Shown: positions 8,616-16,577 of the stretch, in pieces
How positions within the stretch are numbered: position 1 is the stretch's first letter
How the letters are laid out: the number at the start of each line of letters is the position of its first letter
Assembly: GCA_020848545.1 (NCBI GenBank)
Contig: JADLHZ010000020.1
Span: 46,032 to 110,031, forward strand
DNA from: Deltaproteobacteria bacterium
GTDB lineage: Bacteria; Myxococcota; JADLHZ01
DNA: 64,000 nt
Direction of reading: 5' to 3'
Notes under the pieces: model-generated
The model's database searches: none
Told to the model about the DNA's origin: nothing
What the model saw: only the letters and a program-made list of their open reading frames with translations
Program-made: the position numbers and the translations under genes

Positions 8616-9134
8616 ATGACGAAGCATGTCATGGGATTTTCTCTAATGTTCGCGGCTGGTTTGTGGGCCTCGCGCGGCTTCGCCGGCGGGCTCTTCGACG
8701 CCGCGTTGACGCGCTCGGATGGCCACCAAGCGAGCCTCTCTCAATATCGCGGCAAGCCGGTCATCCTGTTCTACGAGGACAAGGGGTCGACGCACGTCAA
8801 CCGGCCATTGAAGGGCCGCTTGCGGGAATGGGGCGACGCCCACGCTGCCCACGGCGCGGCGCACGTCGTCGCCGTGACGAATCTGCAGGCGTACAACTTC
8901 TTCCCGGTGAAGGGCTTCGCCTTGAGGCGGGTGCGCGGCATGGAAGAGAAGCTCGGCATCCCGATCCTCGCCGATCTCGACGGTACGATGACGACGCCGC
9001 CTTGGTCGCTGCCGCCGCACGCTTCCACGGTCGTGCTCTTCGACAGCGAGGGCAACGTCGTCTACCAAAAGACCGGCGCGTTCAGCGAAGACGACATCGC
9101 CACCTTGCTCGCCGTGCTCGACGAGCTGATCTAA
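8616..9134 (+). CDS. Exported thioredoxin-fold (AhpC/TSA-like) protein without cysteines
   Basis: 172 residues from ATG 8616. The first 24 residues form a signal peptide ending ...SRGFAGG. The body has a thioredoxin-like layout: a strand with GKPVILFYEDKG where redox members carry the active Cys, a cis-Pro region near PPWSLPPHAS and a final strand VVLFDSEGNVVYQKTG. The mature protein has no cysteine, so it cannot act as a classic thiol reductase or peroxiredoxin and may be a structural or binding variant. It lies 9 bases upstream of mutM. Start choice rests on the signal peptide; the open frame extends back to 8547. Confidence 0.7.
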   Translation: MTKHVMGFSLMFAAGLWASRGFAGGLFDAALTRSDGHQASLSQYRGKPVILFYEDKGSTHVNRPLKGRLREWGDAHAAHGAAHVVAVTNLQAYNFFPVKGFALRRVRGMEEKLGIPILADLDGTMTTPPWSLPPHASTVVLFDSEGNVVYQKTGAFSEDDIATLLAVLDELI

Positions 9135-9143
9135 GACCGCTCC

Positions 9144-9959
9144 GTGCCGGAGCTTCCCGAAGTAGAGACCGTGCGTGCGGGCCTCGACGCCTTGCTGCGC
9201 GGCCGCGTGATCGCGCGCGTAGAGGTGTTGCGGCCGATGTTGCGCTTTCGGATCGCGAAGGAGTTGCCGAGCGTGCTCGAGGGGGCGCGGGTCGTCGCGG
9301 TCGAGCGGCGCGCGAAGTATCTCCTCGTTCGGACAGACAAGCGGACCTTGCTCTCCCACCTCGGCATGACCGGGACGTGGCAGCACGTGACGAGCGATCA
9401 CGTGGCGCAGAAGCACGATCACTTGCGCCTCGACACCGACGACGGCACGACCCTCGTCTACAACGATCCGCGCAAGTTCGGCTTCGTCGAGCTCTTGCCG
9501 GCGGACAGTCCGGCGCCGCGTTTGGCCGCGCTCGGACCGGAGCCGCTCGACCCCAGCGCGTTCAATGCCGATTATCTCGTGCGCGTGTTTCGCAAGCGGA
9601 AGGCGCCGGTGAAGAGCCTGCTCATGGACCAAGCGATCGTCGTCGGCGTCGGCAACATCTACGCGGCCGAGGCGTTGTTTCGCGCCGGCATCCATCCGAA
9701 GCGCGCGGCGACCACGGTCAAGCGCGAGCGGCTCGTGCGCCTCGTCGCCTGCGTGCGCGACGTGCTGAACGAAGCGATCGCCGCCGGCGGTAGTACGATC
9801 GACGATTATCGGAAGACGAACGGCCAGAGCGGGTACTTTCAGCACACCTTCGCGGTCTACGCGCGTGAGGGCGAGCCGTGCCTCGGGTGCGGGACGACGC
9901 TGAAGCTCGCGCGGATCGGCGGGCGGAGCAGCGTGTATTGTGGGAAGTGTCAGCGGTGA
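9144..9959 (+). CDS. mutM: Formamidopyrimidine-DNA glycosylase (MutM/Fpg)
   Basis: 271 residues from a GTG start. The N-terminus reads PELPEVETV, giving the catalytic Pro and Glu once Met is removed; the beta-hairpin lysine lies in TDKRTLLSHLGMTGTW; the helix-two-turn-helix contains GVGNIYAAEALF; the C-terminal zinc finger is C-x2-C...C-x2-CQR. The enzyme removes 8-oxoguanine and formamidopyrimidines and nicks the strand by beta/delta elimination. All key residues are present and the length is normal. It follows the thioredoxin-fold gene by 9 bases and may be cotranscribed with it. Confidence 0.96.
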   Translation: MPELPEVETVRAGLDALLRGRVIARVEVLRPMLRFRIAKELPSVLEGARVVAVERRAKYLLVRTDKRTLLSHLGMTGTWQHVTSDHVAQKHDHLRLDTDDGTTLVYNDPRKFGFVELLPADSPAPRLAALGPEPLDPSAFNADYLVRVFRKRKAPVKSLLMDQAIVVGVGNIYAAEALFRAGIHPKRAATTVKRERLVRLVACVRDVLNEAIAAGGSTIDDYRKTNGQSGYFQHTFAVYAREGEPCLGCGTTLKLARIGGRSSVYCGKCQR

Positions 9960-10180
9960 CGGTGCAGCCAACGCCGTGACCGAGTAGTACTTCACGAAGA
10001 AGCGGTACGCGTAGCTTCTCTGCTGATCGATCGTGTTTTGCACGGCACCTTCGAGCCCGCCGACGCCGATGCGAATCTCCGTGAGCAGCGGCTGCAGGAT
10101 CGCAACCCCTAGCCGCTTCATGCGGTAGCAGAGCTTGATGCGCGATTCACGGGAACTCGCCAGGCGAGAACTCCACTGGG
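9960..10180 (-). pseudogene. Possible gene remnant on the minus strand
   Basis: Between mutM and the DUF4160 gene the minus strand carries about 65 codons with the strong G/C third-position bias of real genes here, including IKLCYRMKRLG and a segment rich in Tyr/Phe (YAYRFFVKYYS). No start with a ribosome-binding site and no natural stop are seen before it runs antisense into mutM. It looks like the end of a gene cut on both sides by rearrangement, in keeping with the accessory module next door. No family recognised. Confidence 0.35.
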
Positions 10181-10207
10181 AGCAGTGCCGGACCCCGACG
10201 CACGACG

Positions 10208-10244
10208 ACCGGACATTACAAACTAGTTGACGATAATGTCCGGT
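10208..10244. promoter_or_regulatory. Perfect 11-bp inverted repeat, likely operator
   Basis: ACCGGACATTA (10208-10218) is repeated in perfect inverted form as TAATGTCCGGT (10234-10244), with a 15-base centre. The right arm lies within the spacer of the promoter at 10227-10255. This is the arrangement expected of an operator bound by a dimeric HTH protein, and the second gene downstream encodes an XRE-type HTH domain. Binding by that protein is inference. Confidence 0.6.
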
Positions 10245-10255
10245 GTGGTCATACT
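10227..10255 (+). promoter_or_regulatory. Sigma70-like promoter of the DUF4160 module
   Basis: TTGACG (10227-10232, five of six matches to the -35 consensus) is followed after exactly 17 bases by CATACT (10250-10255, four of six matches to the -10). Transcription would begin at about 10262, only a couple of bases before the TTG at 10264, so the mRNA may be leaderless. Confidence 0.6.
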
Positions 10256-10263
10256 GACACTGA

Positions 10264-10552
10264 TTGAGCAAGGTCTCCGCGTTCAAAGTGGCCGGGCTCG
10301 ACCTGTGGTTCAACTCGAACGATCACAGGCTACCGCACTTCCACGCCGAGAAACCCGGCGCCTGGGAAATCGTCGTGCGCTTCCTGCGCGAGCGGAAAGA
10401 AGATGGTCGAGGTCCAATGGTCAAAGAAGAAGAATGCGCCGCGCAGAGCGGAGCTGAAGTCGCTGCTCGACGCCGTCGAGGCACATCGCGAGCAGTTGCT
10501 CGAGGAGTGGGAAGAGAAGGTGCGTGTGAAGGATCCCGGCGAGGAGACTTGA
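10264..10552 (+). pseudogene. DUF4160 protein gene with an apparent frameshift
   Basis: From TTG 10264 the frame encodes KVSAFKVAGLDLWF and then DHRLPHFHAEKPGAWE, the DUF4160 signature (PHFHA). At about 10395-10405 the frame breaks. The continuation, MVEVQWSKKKNAPRRAEL through EEWEEKV and a TGA at 10550-10552, lies one frame over. Joining the halves would give about 95 residues, the family length. Removing one base from the run CGGAAAGAAGATG restores it. DUF4160 proteins often sit beside DUF2442 proteins and are suspected small toxins. Either this copy is inactivated, a frameshift is used, or this is a sequencing error. Confidence 0.7.
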
Positions 10553-10555
10553 GCA

Positions 10556-11464
10556 ATGAACGCTGACGTTGAAATCGTGGTTCCCGACGATATGGCGAAG
10601 GCCAAAGTGGGAGCGTGTCTTGGCTCGCTCGCGGGCGTGCATCTCGATACGGAGCCGTCGGCGAAGCGAACGCCGCGCATCTTTGCGATCTGGCTCGATG
10701 CGCTGAACGACGCCACACGCCGCCAGAAGCTCACGGACTTTTTCGATGAAACGTGGCGCCGAGACAAGGATGCGCCCGCCGTGTTCGTCTGTGGCTCTCA
10801 CCAGCGAATCACTGACAGCACGGCCTTCCTTCAAGCGCTTGCCCTCTTCTCCTCTTGGACACGAGCGTCGCGTCACCATGTGGACCCGTACATCGCCTCT
10901 GATCCCGCCGCGCTTCGCCGCTTGGTGCTCGCTCACCAGGTTGGCGCGGAGGGGCAACTCATCGCATCGGCATCCGTCGAAGATGGCAAGCTCGTCGTCT
11001 GGAGCTGTGAGCCGCGACGATATGAAGTTGCGACCGCGGTGATCCCGGCGCTGGCGAGCATGCCTGCGAAAGCGCTGCAAACGTTCGAAGTGAGCTCCAC
11101 CGGCAGCCGGATCCATTGGCAGGCCGGCGACGTTGATTTGAATCTCGATAGCGTTCGCGCTCATGCAGACCCGCGCGTTCGTCGCGAGCACCAAGCAGAA
11201 ATGCGCTCAGAAGCAGCGCGGTATGCGGACGCGATCCGGCGACTGCGCATCGAAAAGGGCCTCACCCAGGCCGGCGTACCAGAGCTCAGCGAGCGACAAG
11301 TTCGGCGACTCGAGGAAGGACAATCGATGCCGCGAGCCGCGACGCTCGCCCGACTCGCTACGGCTCATGGGATGTCGACGAACGAGTACCTTTCAGAGCT
11401 GGCAAAACGGAGCGCCCGAGGAACTGCGAAGCAGCGGTCCAAGGCGGGACGAAGGAAGAAGTAA
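10556..11464 (+). CDS. DUF2442-like protein with C-terminal XRE helix-turn-helix
   Basis: 302 residues starting 3 bases after the DUF4160 stop. Residues 175-200 (FEVSSTGSRIHWQAGDVDL) resemble the conserved end of DUF2442 domains, and residues 223-283 form an XRE-type HTH (IRRLRIEKGLTQ...LSERQVRRLEEG). The tail is Lys/Arg rich. The N-terminal 170 residues are not recognised. In known gene pairs a DUF2442 protein accompanies DUF4160, so this is probably the antitoxin/autorepressor partner acting at the inverted repeat at 10208-10244. That role is inferred from context. Confidence 0.7.
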   Translation: MNADVEIVVPDDMAKAKVGACLGSLAGVHLDTEPSAKRTPRIFAIWLDALNDATRRQKLTDFFDETWRRDKDAPAVFVCGSHQRITDSTAFLQALALFSSWTRASRHHVDPYIASDPAALRRLVLAHQVGAEGQLIASASVEDGKLVVWSCEPRRYEVATAVIPALASMPAKALQTFEVSSTGSRIHWQAGDVDLNLDSVRAHADPRVRREHQAEMRSEAARYADAIRRLRIEKGLTQAGVPELSERQVRRLEEGQSMPRAATLARLATAHGMSTNEYLSELAKRSARGTAKQRSKAGRRKK

Positions 11465-11473
11465 AATGCCCTG

Positions 11474-11496
11474 GAGAGCAAGTGAAGTTTGCTCTC
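11474..11496 (+). terminator. Stem-loop between convergent genes
   Basis: GAGAGCAA (11474-11481) and TTGCTCTC (11489-11496) form a perfect 8-bp stem with a 7-base loop, 10 bases after the DUF2442/XRE stop and before the convergent aminotransferase. There is no T tract, so it could be a weak terminator or an RNA-stabilising hairpin. Confidence 0.4.
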
Positions 11497-11608
11497 ATCG
11501 ACCCTTGTCGGCACTGCTTCGACAACCCGCTCGGCCCCGAAAGCGCGGGCGCGCGGCAAGTGGTCCTGTCGAAGGGGAGCTTGGATCGCGAGGAGGTCGC
11601 AGCGCCAT

Positions 11609-12748
11609 TCAAAGGCACCCGCGCAGCTTCGTCACCCCGGCAAGGAACCGCTCCGGCTCGCCGAGCAACGAGAGCACGACGAAGGGCCCGCTCGACAGAT
11701 CGTAGAAGTGCCCCGGCTGCACGATGACGCCGCCAGAGAGCAGCGCTTCGCACCACGCGTCGTCGTCGCGGATGTTCGGCAGCCGCACGAGCGCCGTGAA
11801 GCCGCCTTCGCAGCGGAGCACGGTCGCGGCGCTGCCGGTGAGCGTTCGCTTCAACGCCGCGAGGTTCTCCGCGAGCCGCGCCCGCACGACCGGCTGCAGC
11901 GCTTCGCCGTGGAGGAGCAGCGAGGGCAGCGCGTGTTGCACCGGGCCGCTCACCGACAGGAACGTGTCGCAGAGCACCTCGAGCCTCGCCAGCGCTTCGC
12001 CGACGAGCGGACCCGGGCCGCTCACCGCGCACCACCCGAGCTTCGCCTGCGGCAAGAGCGCGACCTTCGACAAACCCGAGAGCACAAAGGTGAGCGCCGA
12101 AGACTCGGCGATGAACGACGGCGCCGCCGCTTCGATCGGATAGTCGGCGAACACTTCGTCGGCGATGAGCGCGATGCCGCTGCGGCTACACAGATCGGCG
12201 ACGCGCGCGTGCTCGGCGGGTTTCAAGTAGTGCGCGGTCGGATTGTTCGGCGTCACCACGACGATCGCCCGCGTGCGTGCGTCGACGGCCGCTTCGAGAG
12301 CGGCGAAGTCCGTGTGCCACTCACCGTCGTAGGCGAGCGGGTAGGGGGCGAGCACCACGCCGGCGACGTCGGCGAGGTAGCCGAACAAAGGATACGACGG
12401 CGCCGGCACGAGCACGCGATCGCCGGGATCGGCGAGCAGTGTGAACAACAGAAAGTACGCCTCGCTCGTCGACGCCGTGAGGACGACGCGCGCGGGATCG
12501 CAGGGCACGCCACGCCGTTCGTAGTACAAAGCGATCGCCGCGCGCGCGGAGGGCAGGCCGAGCGGCGCCGGGGCATACAGCGCCGCCGCCCGATCAGCGA
12601 AGGCGTCGAGCACGTCCGCCGGCGGCGCGAAGCCGAGGACGGTCGGGTTGCTCTCGCTGAGATCGATCGCGTTCTCGCGCGCCGCCTGTGCCCGCGCGCT
12701 GGTCGCGTTCGGCGTGCGATCCCACGCGGTGCGCTCGGACCACTTCAC
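11609..12748 (-). CDS. PLP-dependent aminotransferase class I/II
   Basis: 379 residues from a GTG at 12748 that overlaps the stop of the FHA gene (GTGA). Fold type I signatures are present: TPNNPTA, IADEVFADYP, and SGLSKVALLPQAKLGW with the Schiff-base lysine after SGLS. The enzyme transfers an amino group from an amino acid to a 2-oxoacid; the substrate cannot be read from sequence. It sits at the end of the Tad/FHA operon, translationally coupled to it, an odd place for a metabolic enzyme. Longer upstream in-frame starts would overlap the FHA gene. Confidence 0.85.
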   Translation of the reverse strand: MKWSERTAWDRTPNATSARAQAARENAIDLSESNPTVLGFAPPADVLDAFADRAAALYAPAPLGLPSARAAIALYYERRGVPCDPARVVLTASTSEAYFLLFTLLADPGDRVLVPAPSYPLFGYLADVAGVVLAPYPLAYDGEWHTDFAALEAAVDARTRAIVVVTPNNPTAHYLKPAEHARVADLCSRSGIALIADEVFADYPIEAAAPSFIAESSALTFVLSGLSKVALLPQAKLGWCAVSGPGPLVGEALARLEVLCDTFLSVSGPVQHALPSLLLHGEALQPVVRARLAENLAALKRTLTGSAATVLRCEGGFTALVRLPNIRDDDAWCEALLSGGVIVQPGHFYDLSSGPFVVLSLLGEPERFLAGVTKLRGCL

Positions 12749-15084
12749 TTCGTCATGTCGAGCCACTTTTTGGCTTTGAGATACATCTCGTCGTCCGGCG
12801 GCACCATGGTGAGGACGCGCTCCCACGCGGCGCGCGCTGCCGCTCGGTCGCTGTCTTTGGCGATGTAGCCCTTGTTGACGAGGTCGCGGGCCTGGCTCTG
12901 GATCTCGCTGATCTTGCGCTTCGGCATGCCGTTCTCCGGTTGCAGCGCTTGCGCTTCTTTGAACGCTTTGTACGCGTCGAGATGGCGGCCCTGATCGAGG
13001 GCTTTTGTGCCGCTGACGATCAGCGCGTCGCCGTGCAGCGCGCGCAGCTCCACCGCGTACGCGCTCTTTCCCTGCGTAATCTTCGACTCGAACGCGAGCG
13101 CCTTCTTGATCGCGGCTTCCGCGCGCTGCGCCTTGGCGTCCTTGTAGACGTCCATGAACTTGCTGATCTTGTTCTTCAGCGCGACGGCATCGTCATTGCC
13201 GCCGGAGCCGAGCTCGTTGAGCGCGTCGTCGGCGCGCCCAGCCGCGAACGTGTCGAGCGCTTTGCCGACGGCGCCTGGCTTCGGCTTCTCCTGGGGTCCC
13301 GGCTTGTCTTGCACGATCGGCTTGTCTTGTGGCGGTGGCCGGTCGTCGTGCCGTACTTCCACTGGCCGCGTTTTTTGGCTCACGCGCTCGAGCAGGCGCT
13401 TGACGTCCGGCTCGTCCTTGTACGTCTCGCCGATGTCGCGCGCGAGGATCGCCATCGTTTCTTGGTCCTTGCCGTCGATCGCTTTACGCACCGCTTGCAG
13501 CACGAGCTCGCGCACTTCTTCCTTCGCGGCGGTGACGTCGTTCTTGAACATCGTGTCTTTGGATACCTGCGCCAAGGACACGAGCGCGTCGGCGTAGCGG
13601 CCGTTCAACGCGCTGTTTCTCGCCTCGTCGAGCGCGGTGAGATTGCCGCGTTCTTTGCGCACGAGATCGAGCGTGTCCTTGTACTTCACTTCGTCGGGCA
13701 TCGCCGCGATTGCGAGGTTCAGCTTCTCCTGCGCGCGATCGAGCTCTTTGGCCTTCAACGCGAGCAGCGCCGTCGTATACGCTTCGTCTGCGATCTCGGG
13801 CGGCGAGCGATCCGGCCCGCTGCCCTTGCGCGAGGCGACCGACCACACGACGATGGTCACGCCGACGATGAGTGCGAGCGCGACGATGATCAGCGCGTAC
13901 TTCTGCGAGCTCGATCCGTCGCGCTTCGCCATCAGCGCTTCGCTCAACGGGCCCGGCGAGTGCGCGCCGCTCTCCGCCGCCAGCGCTTCTTTGGCGACGA
14001 TCCGGGAACGATGCTCGTTCTCCAGCTTGTGCGACTCGGTCTCGGTCGACTTGATGACGTCGCCCATCTCGACGAAGCGCAGGATGGTCTGGCCGAGCTT
14101 GATCGTGCTGCCGCTCGTCAGGTTCTGGCGCTCGATCTTGCGGCCGTCGACGATGGTGCCGTTGCCGCTGCGCTGATCGGTCGCCACGTACTGGCCCTGA
14201 TCGATGAGCAAGCGGCAGTGCGTGCGCGACACCGACGGATCGTTGATGATGACGTCGTTGCCGGGCGCGCGGCCGATGGCGATGTCGCGCCCGTTCAGCA
14301 CGAACTCTTTGCCGAGATCCGGCCCCTGGATGCAGATGAGCCGCGGCGCGTCGGGATCCTCCTGCGGGTCGGCCTGCGGCTCGTCCTCTTCGGCCCGCGG
14401 CGAGGAGCGCTCTTTGGCGAATTGATCCTTCACCGCGTTGATGCGCGCGGCGTCCTGCGTCGACATCTGATCCATCGCGCCGGTCTCGGGCTCTTCGAGC
14501 TTCTTGATCTTGCTCTTCGTGCCGCTGTTCGTGCCGGTGTTGCCGCCCCAGCCGTCGTCTTTGAGCGCCTCTTGTCGCTCGGCTTCGGAGATGTCGAGCG
14601 TGGCCTTCAAGTCGCCGCCGCCGCGGCCTTCGCGCGTGGTCTTCGCCGGCGCCGATTTGACGAGCTCGCTCTCGGGATCCTTCGCCTCGTCCAGGCCGAC
14701 GACGTCCTTGCGCACCGCCGTGTGCAGCGACGGATCTTGCACGGCTTCGCTCGGCGGCCGGCTCCAGTCTTCGAGCTCGCTCGGATCGTCTTTCACCTCG
14801 GGGTCGGCGCTGGGGTCGTCGCTCGGCTCTTTGCCTGCGATTTCGGCTATCGTTGGCGGATCTGCGTCGGCTTCGGTGGCGCGCGCTTCGTCGCTCAGCG
14901 ATCGCTCCGACATGATCGCTTCCGAGCCGAGGACCTCGGTCGAAACGCCCGGGCTCGTCCGCTCGACTGCCTCCGTCACGGACGGAAAACGCACGACCGC
15001 GGTGCTCCCGCCCTCGTCCAATTCCTCATTGTCTTCTGGGTCCGAGGGGGGCGCCTCGGCGGTGTTTTTCGGCAGCTCCGACAT
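12745..15084 (-). CDS. FHA-domain membrane protein with TPR-like C-terminal region
   Basis: 779 residues. Residues 1-245 are acidic and low complexity. Residues 248-340 form an FHA domain with the phosphothreonine-binding GR...SVSRTHC...NGT core (IAIGRAPGNDVII, SGNGTIVDG). A single membrane helix lies at about 395-416 (YALIIVALALIVGVTIVVW), followed by about 360 residues of Lys/Ala/Glu-rich helical repeats resembling TPRs, presumably periplasmic. It shares the FHA-TM-TPR order with its upstream neighbour. FHA proteins read Thr phosphorylation, so this could couple kinase signalling to the Tad apparatus in whose operon it lies. Start ATG 15084. Confidence 0.85.
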   Translation of the reverse strand: MSELPKNTAEAPPSDPEDNEELDEGGSTAVVRFPSVTEAVERTSPGVSTEVLGSEAIMSERSLSDEARATEADADPPTIAEIAGKEPSDDPSADPEVKDDPSELEDWSRPPSEAVQDPSLHTAVRKDVVGLDEAKDPESELVKSAPAKTTREGRGGGDLKATLDISEAERQEALKDDGWGGNTGTNSGTKSKIKKLEEPETGAMDQMSTQDAARINAVKDQFAKERSSPRAEEDEPQADPQEDPDAPRLICIQGPDLGKEFVLNGRDIAIGRAPGNDVIINDPSVSRTHCRLLIDQGQYVATDQRSGNGTIVDGRKIERQNLTSGSTIKLGQTILRFVEMGDVIKSTETESHKLENEHRSRIVAKEALAAESGAHSPGPLSEALMAKRDGSSSQKYALIIVALALIVGVTIVVWSVASRKGSGPDRSPPEIADEAYTTALLALKAKELDRAQEKLNLAIAAMPDEVKYKDTLDLVRKERGNLTALDEARNSALNGRYADALVSLAQVSKDTMFKNDVTAAKEEVRELVLQAVRKAIDGKDQETMAILARDIGETYKDEPDVKRLLERVSQKTRPVEVRHDDRPPPQDKPIVQDKPGPQEKPKPGAVGKALDTFAAGRADDALNELGSGGNDDAVALKNKISKFMDVYKDAKAQRAEAAIKKALAFESKITQGKSAYAVELRALHGDALIVSGTKALDQGRHLDAYKAFKEAQALQPENGMPKRKISEIQSQARDLVNKGYIAKDSDRAAARAAWERVLTMVPPDDEMYLKAKKWLDMTK

Positions 15085-15125
15085 GTCGCTTTAAGCAGGG
15101 TAAACGGCCGAGAATAGGCTGTCCA

Positions 15126-16520
15126 TCATAATGGGCCGCGCAGCGCGCTCAGCCGCTCGTCGATCTGCTGGCGGCGTGGATCGTCCACCTTCGGGAAGAA
15201 GAGCTGCAGCTCCTTCAGGACGCTCTCGGCCTCCTGCAGCTGCCCGAGCTTCTTCGCTTTCTCGGCGAGGAAGAGCTTGCTCTGTAGGATCTCCTTGAGC
15301 TCGAGCTGCACGGCCTTCAGCTGCGCCTCCGCGCGGGCGTACTGCGGTGGGTGTGGATCGAGCGCCTCCATCAAGAGGATCGCTTGGCGGTAGCTGTCCT
15401 CGGCGGACGCCAAGTTGCCGAGCGCAATCTTCTTGTTCTGCACGTCCTCGTCCGCCTTCTTCAGCGCCACGAGCGCCCGGTCGAGCGACGCTTCCGGCAA
15501 CGCGATCTCCGAGAGGCTGACGCCGCGGATGCCCCAGCGCGGCGCCTCGCCCGGCAGCGCCTTGTGCACGAACGCGAGCACGTTCTCTTGCCCGGCCTTC
15601 AAGCGCTTGCGATCGAGCTTGAGCTCGATCTCGCCGCCCCACGCTTGCCCGGTGACCGGCACGTTGACGATCGGCTCGCCGTTCAACACGATCGCGATCT
15701 CGTCTTCGCGCTCGATGCCGCCCGCGGTGAAGTGTACGACGGCGCGGCCACCGTTCGAGAGCCACGCGAACTGCGCGCGCTCGGGCGTCGGCACGTCGAC
15801 GCGGCCGGCGCCGAAGCTCTTCGCTTCGAGGTCCTGGGTGATCGCGAACTTCTTGTCCGAGAGGTTCTGCGCCTTCGGCTTGTAGAGGACCAAGAAGCCG
15901 ACGACCGGGACCGCGAACGCGGCGAGCCCCGCGAGCGGGTAGAGGATGCGGCGGCGGCGTAAGCTCGGATCCGGCAGGTTCTTGTGCGTCTCGAGCAGCG
16001 GATTGCGCGTCGGGCTCTTCGGCGGCTCCGGCGCCGCGGCCTTTCCGCCGCCGTTTCTTCGCGCTACCGCGGGGGTCGCCGAATCTTGGCGTTCCTTCAG
16101 CTCGCGCAGCTGCTTCAGGCTCACCGCGGAGGTGCGGATCTCCTCCAAGCGCGCGCGCTGCTCCGGGCTCTGCGGCGCGAAGAGCTCGGCGCGCTCGGTG
16201 TCGTCGTCCATCGTGAAGTGCGGCTGCGTGTCGGAGCCGGTGAACTCGAACTCCAAGCCGCCGAGCTGGATCCGGTCCCCGTCTTTCAACGGCGCGTCGA
16301 CGGCGGGCGAGTCGTTGACCCGGGTGCCGTTTTGGCTGCCGCAGTCCTTCAGCAAGTAGTGGCTGCCGTCGCGCACGATCTCGAAGTGGTGGCGCGAGAC
16401 GTTCAAGTCGTAGAGCACGAGGTCGTTGTCGTGGTTTCGGCCCACACGTACCCGAGCCTTCGTGAACGAAAACTCCTTGCCCTCGGATTTGCCTCTCGTG
16501 ACGGTGAGTCGAAAGCCCAT
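15126..16520 (-). CDS. FHA-domain membrane protein with helical-repeat C-terminus
   Basis: 464 residues. The FHA domain is N-terminal (about residues 5-95: VRVGRNHDNDLVL, NVSRHHFEIV, GSQNGTRVND), with all core Arg, Ser, His and Asn residues. A proline-rich linker and one membrane helix (about 191-213, ILYPLAGLAAFAVPVVGFLVL) follow. The C-terminal 240 residues include a beta-rich segment and a helical-repeat tail. It lies between tadC and the second FHA gene on the same strand and probably senses phosphorylated partners of the Tad machine at the inner membrane. Confidence 0.85.
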   Translation of the reverse strand: MGFRLTVTRGKSEGKEFSFTKARVRVGRNHDNDLVLYDLNVSRHHFEIVRDGSHYLLKDCGSQNGTRVNDSPAVDAPLKDGDRIQLGGLEFEFTGSDTQPHFTMDDDTERAELFAPQSPEQRARLEEIRTSAVSLKQLRELKERQDSATPAVARRNGGGKAAAPEPPKSPTRNPLLETHKNLPDPSLRRRRILYPLAGLAAFAVPVVGFLVLYKPKAQNLSDKKFAITQDLEAKSFGAGRVDVPTPERAQFAWLSNGGRAVVHFTAGGIEREDEIAIVLNGEPIVNVPVTGQAWGGEIELKLDRKRLKAGQENVLAFVHKALPGEAPRWGIRGVSLSEIALPEASLDRALVALKKADEDVQNKKIALGNLASAEDSYRQAILLMEALDPHPPQYARAEAQLKAVQLELKEILQSKLFLAEKAKKLGQLQEAESVLKELQLFFPKVDDPRRQQIDERLSALRGPL

Positions 16521-16577
16521 AGCCGTGCGTTTGCGAAGTCTAGTAGAAGTTCGGCGTCTCGCAAATCGTTCGATCGC

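Noticed and set aside
8643..10313. A 556-codon minus-strand open frame across mutM and the thioredoxin-fold gene
   Set aside because: Over 8643-9959 it is antisense to two well-supported genes and has Arg/His/Asp-rich shadow composition; only its far end (9960-10180) shows real coding bias and is listed separately.
12688..15117. An 809-codon plus-strand open frame
   Set aside because: It is antisense to the FHA protein and has shadow composition typical of high-GC genomes.
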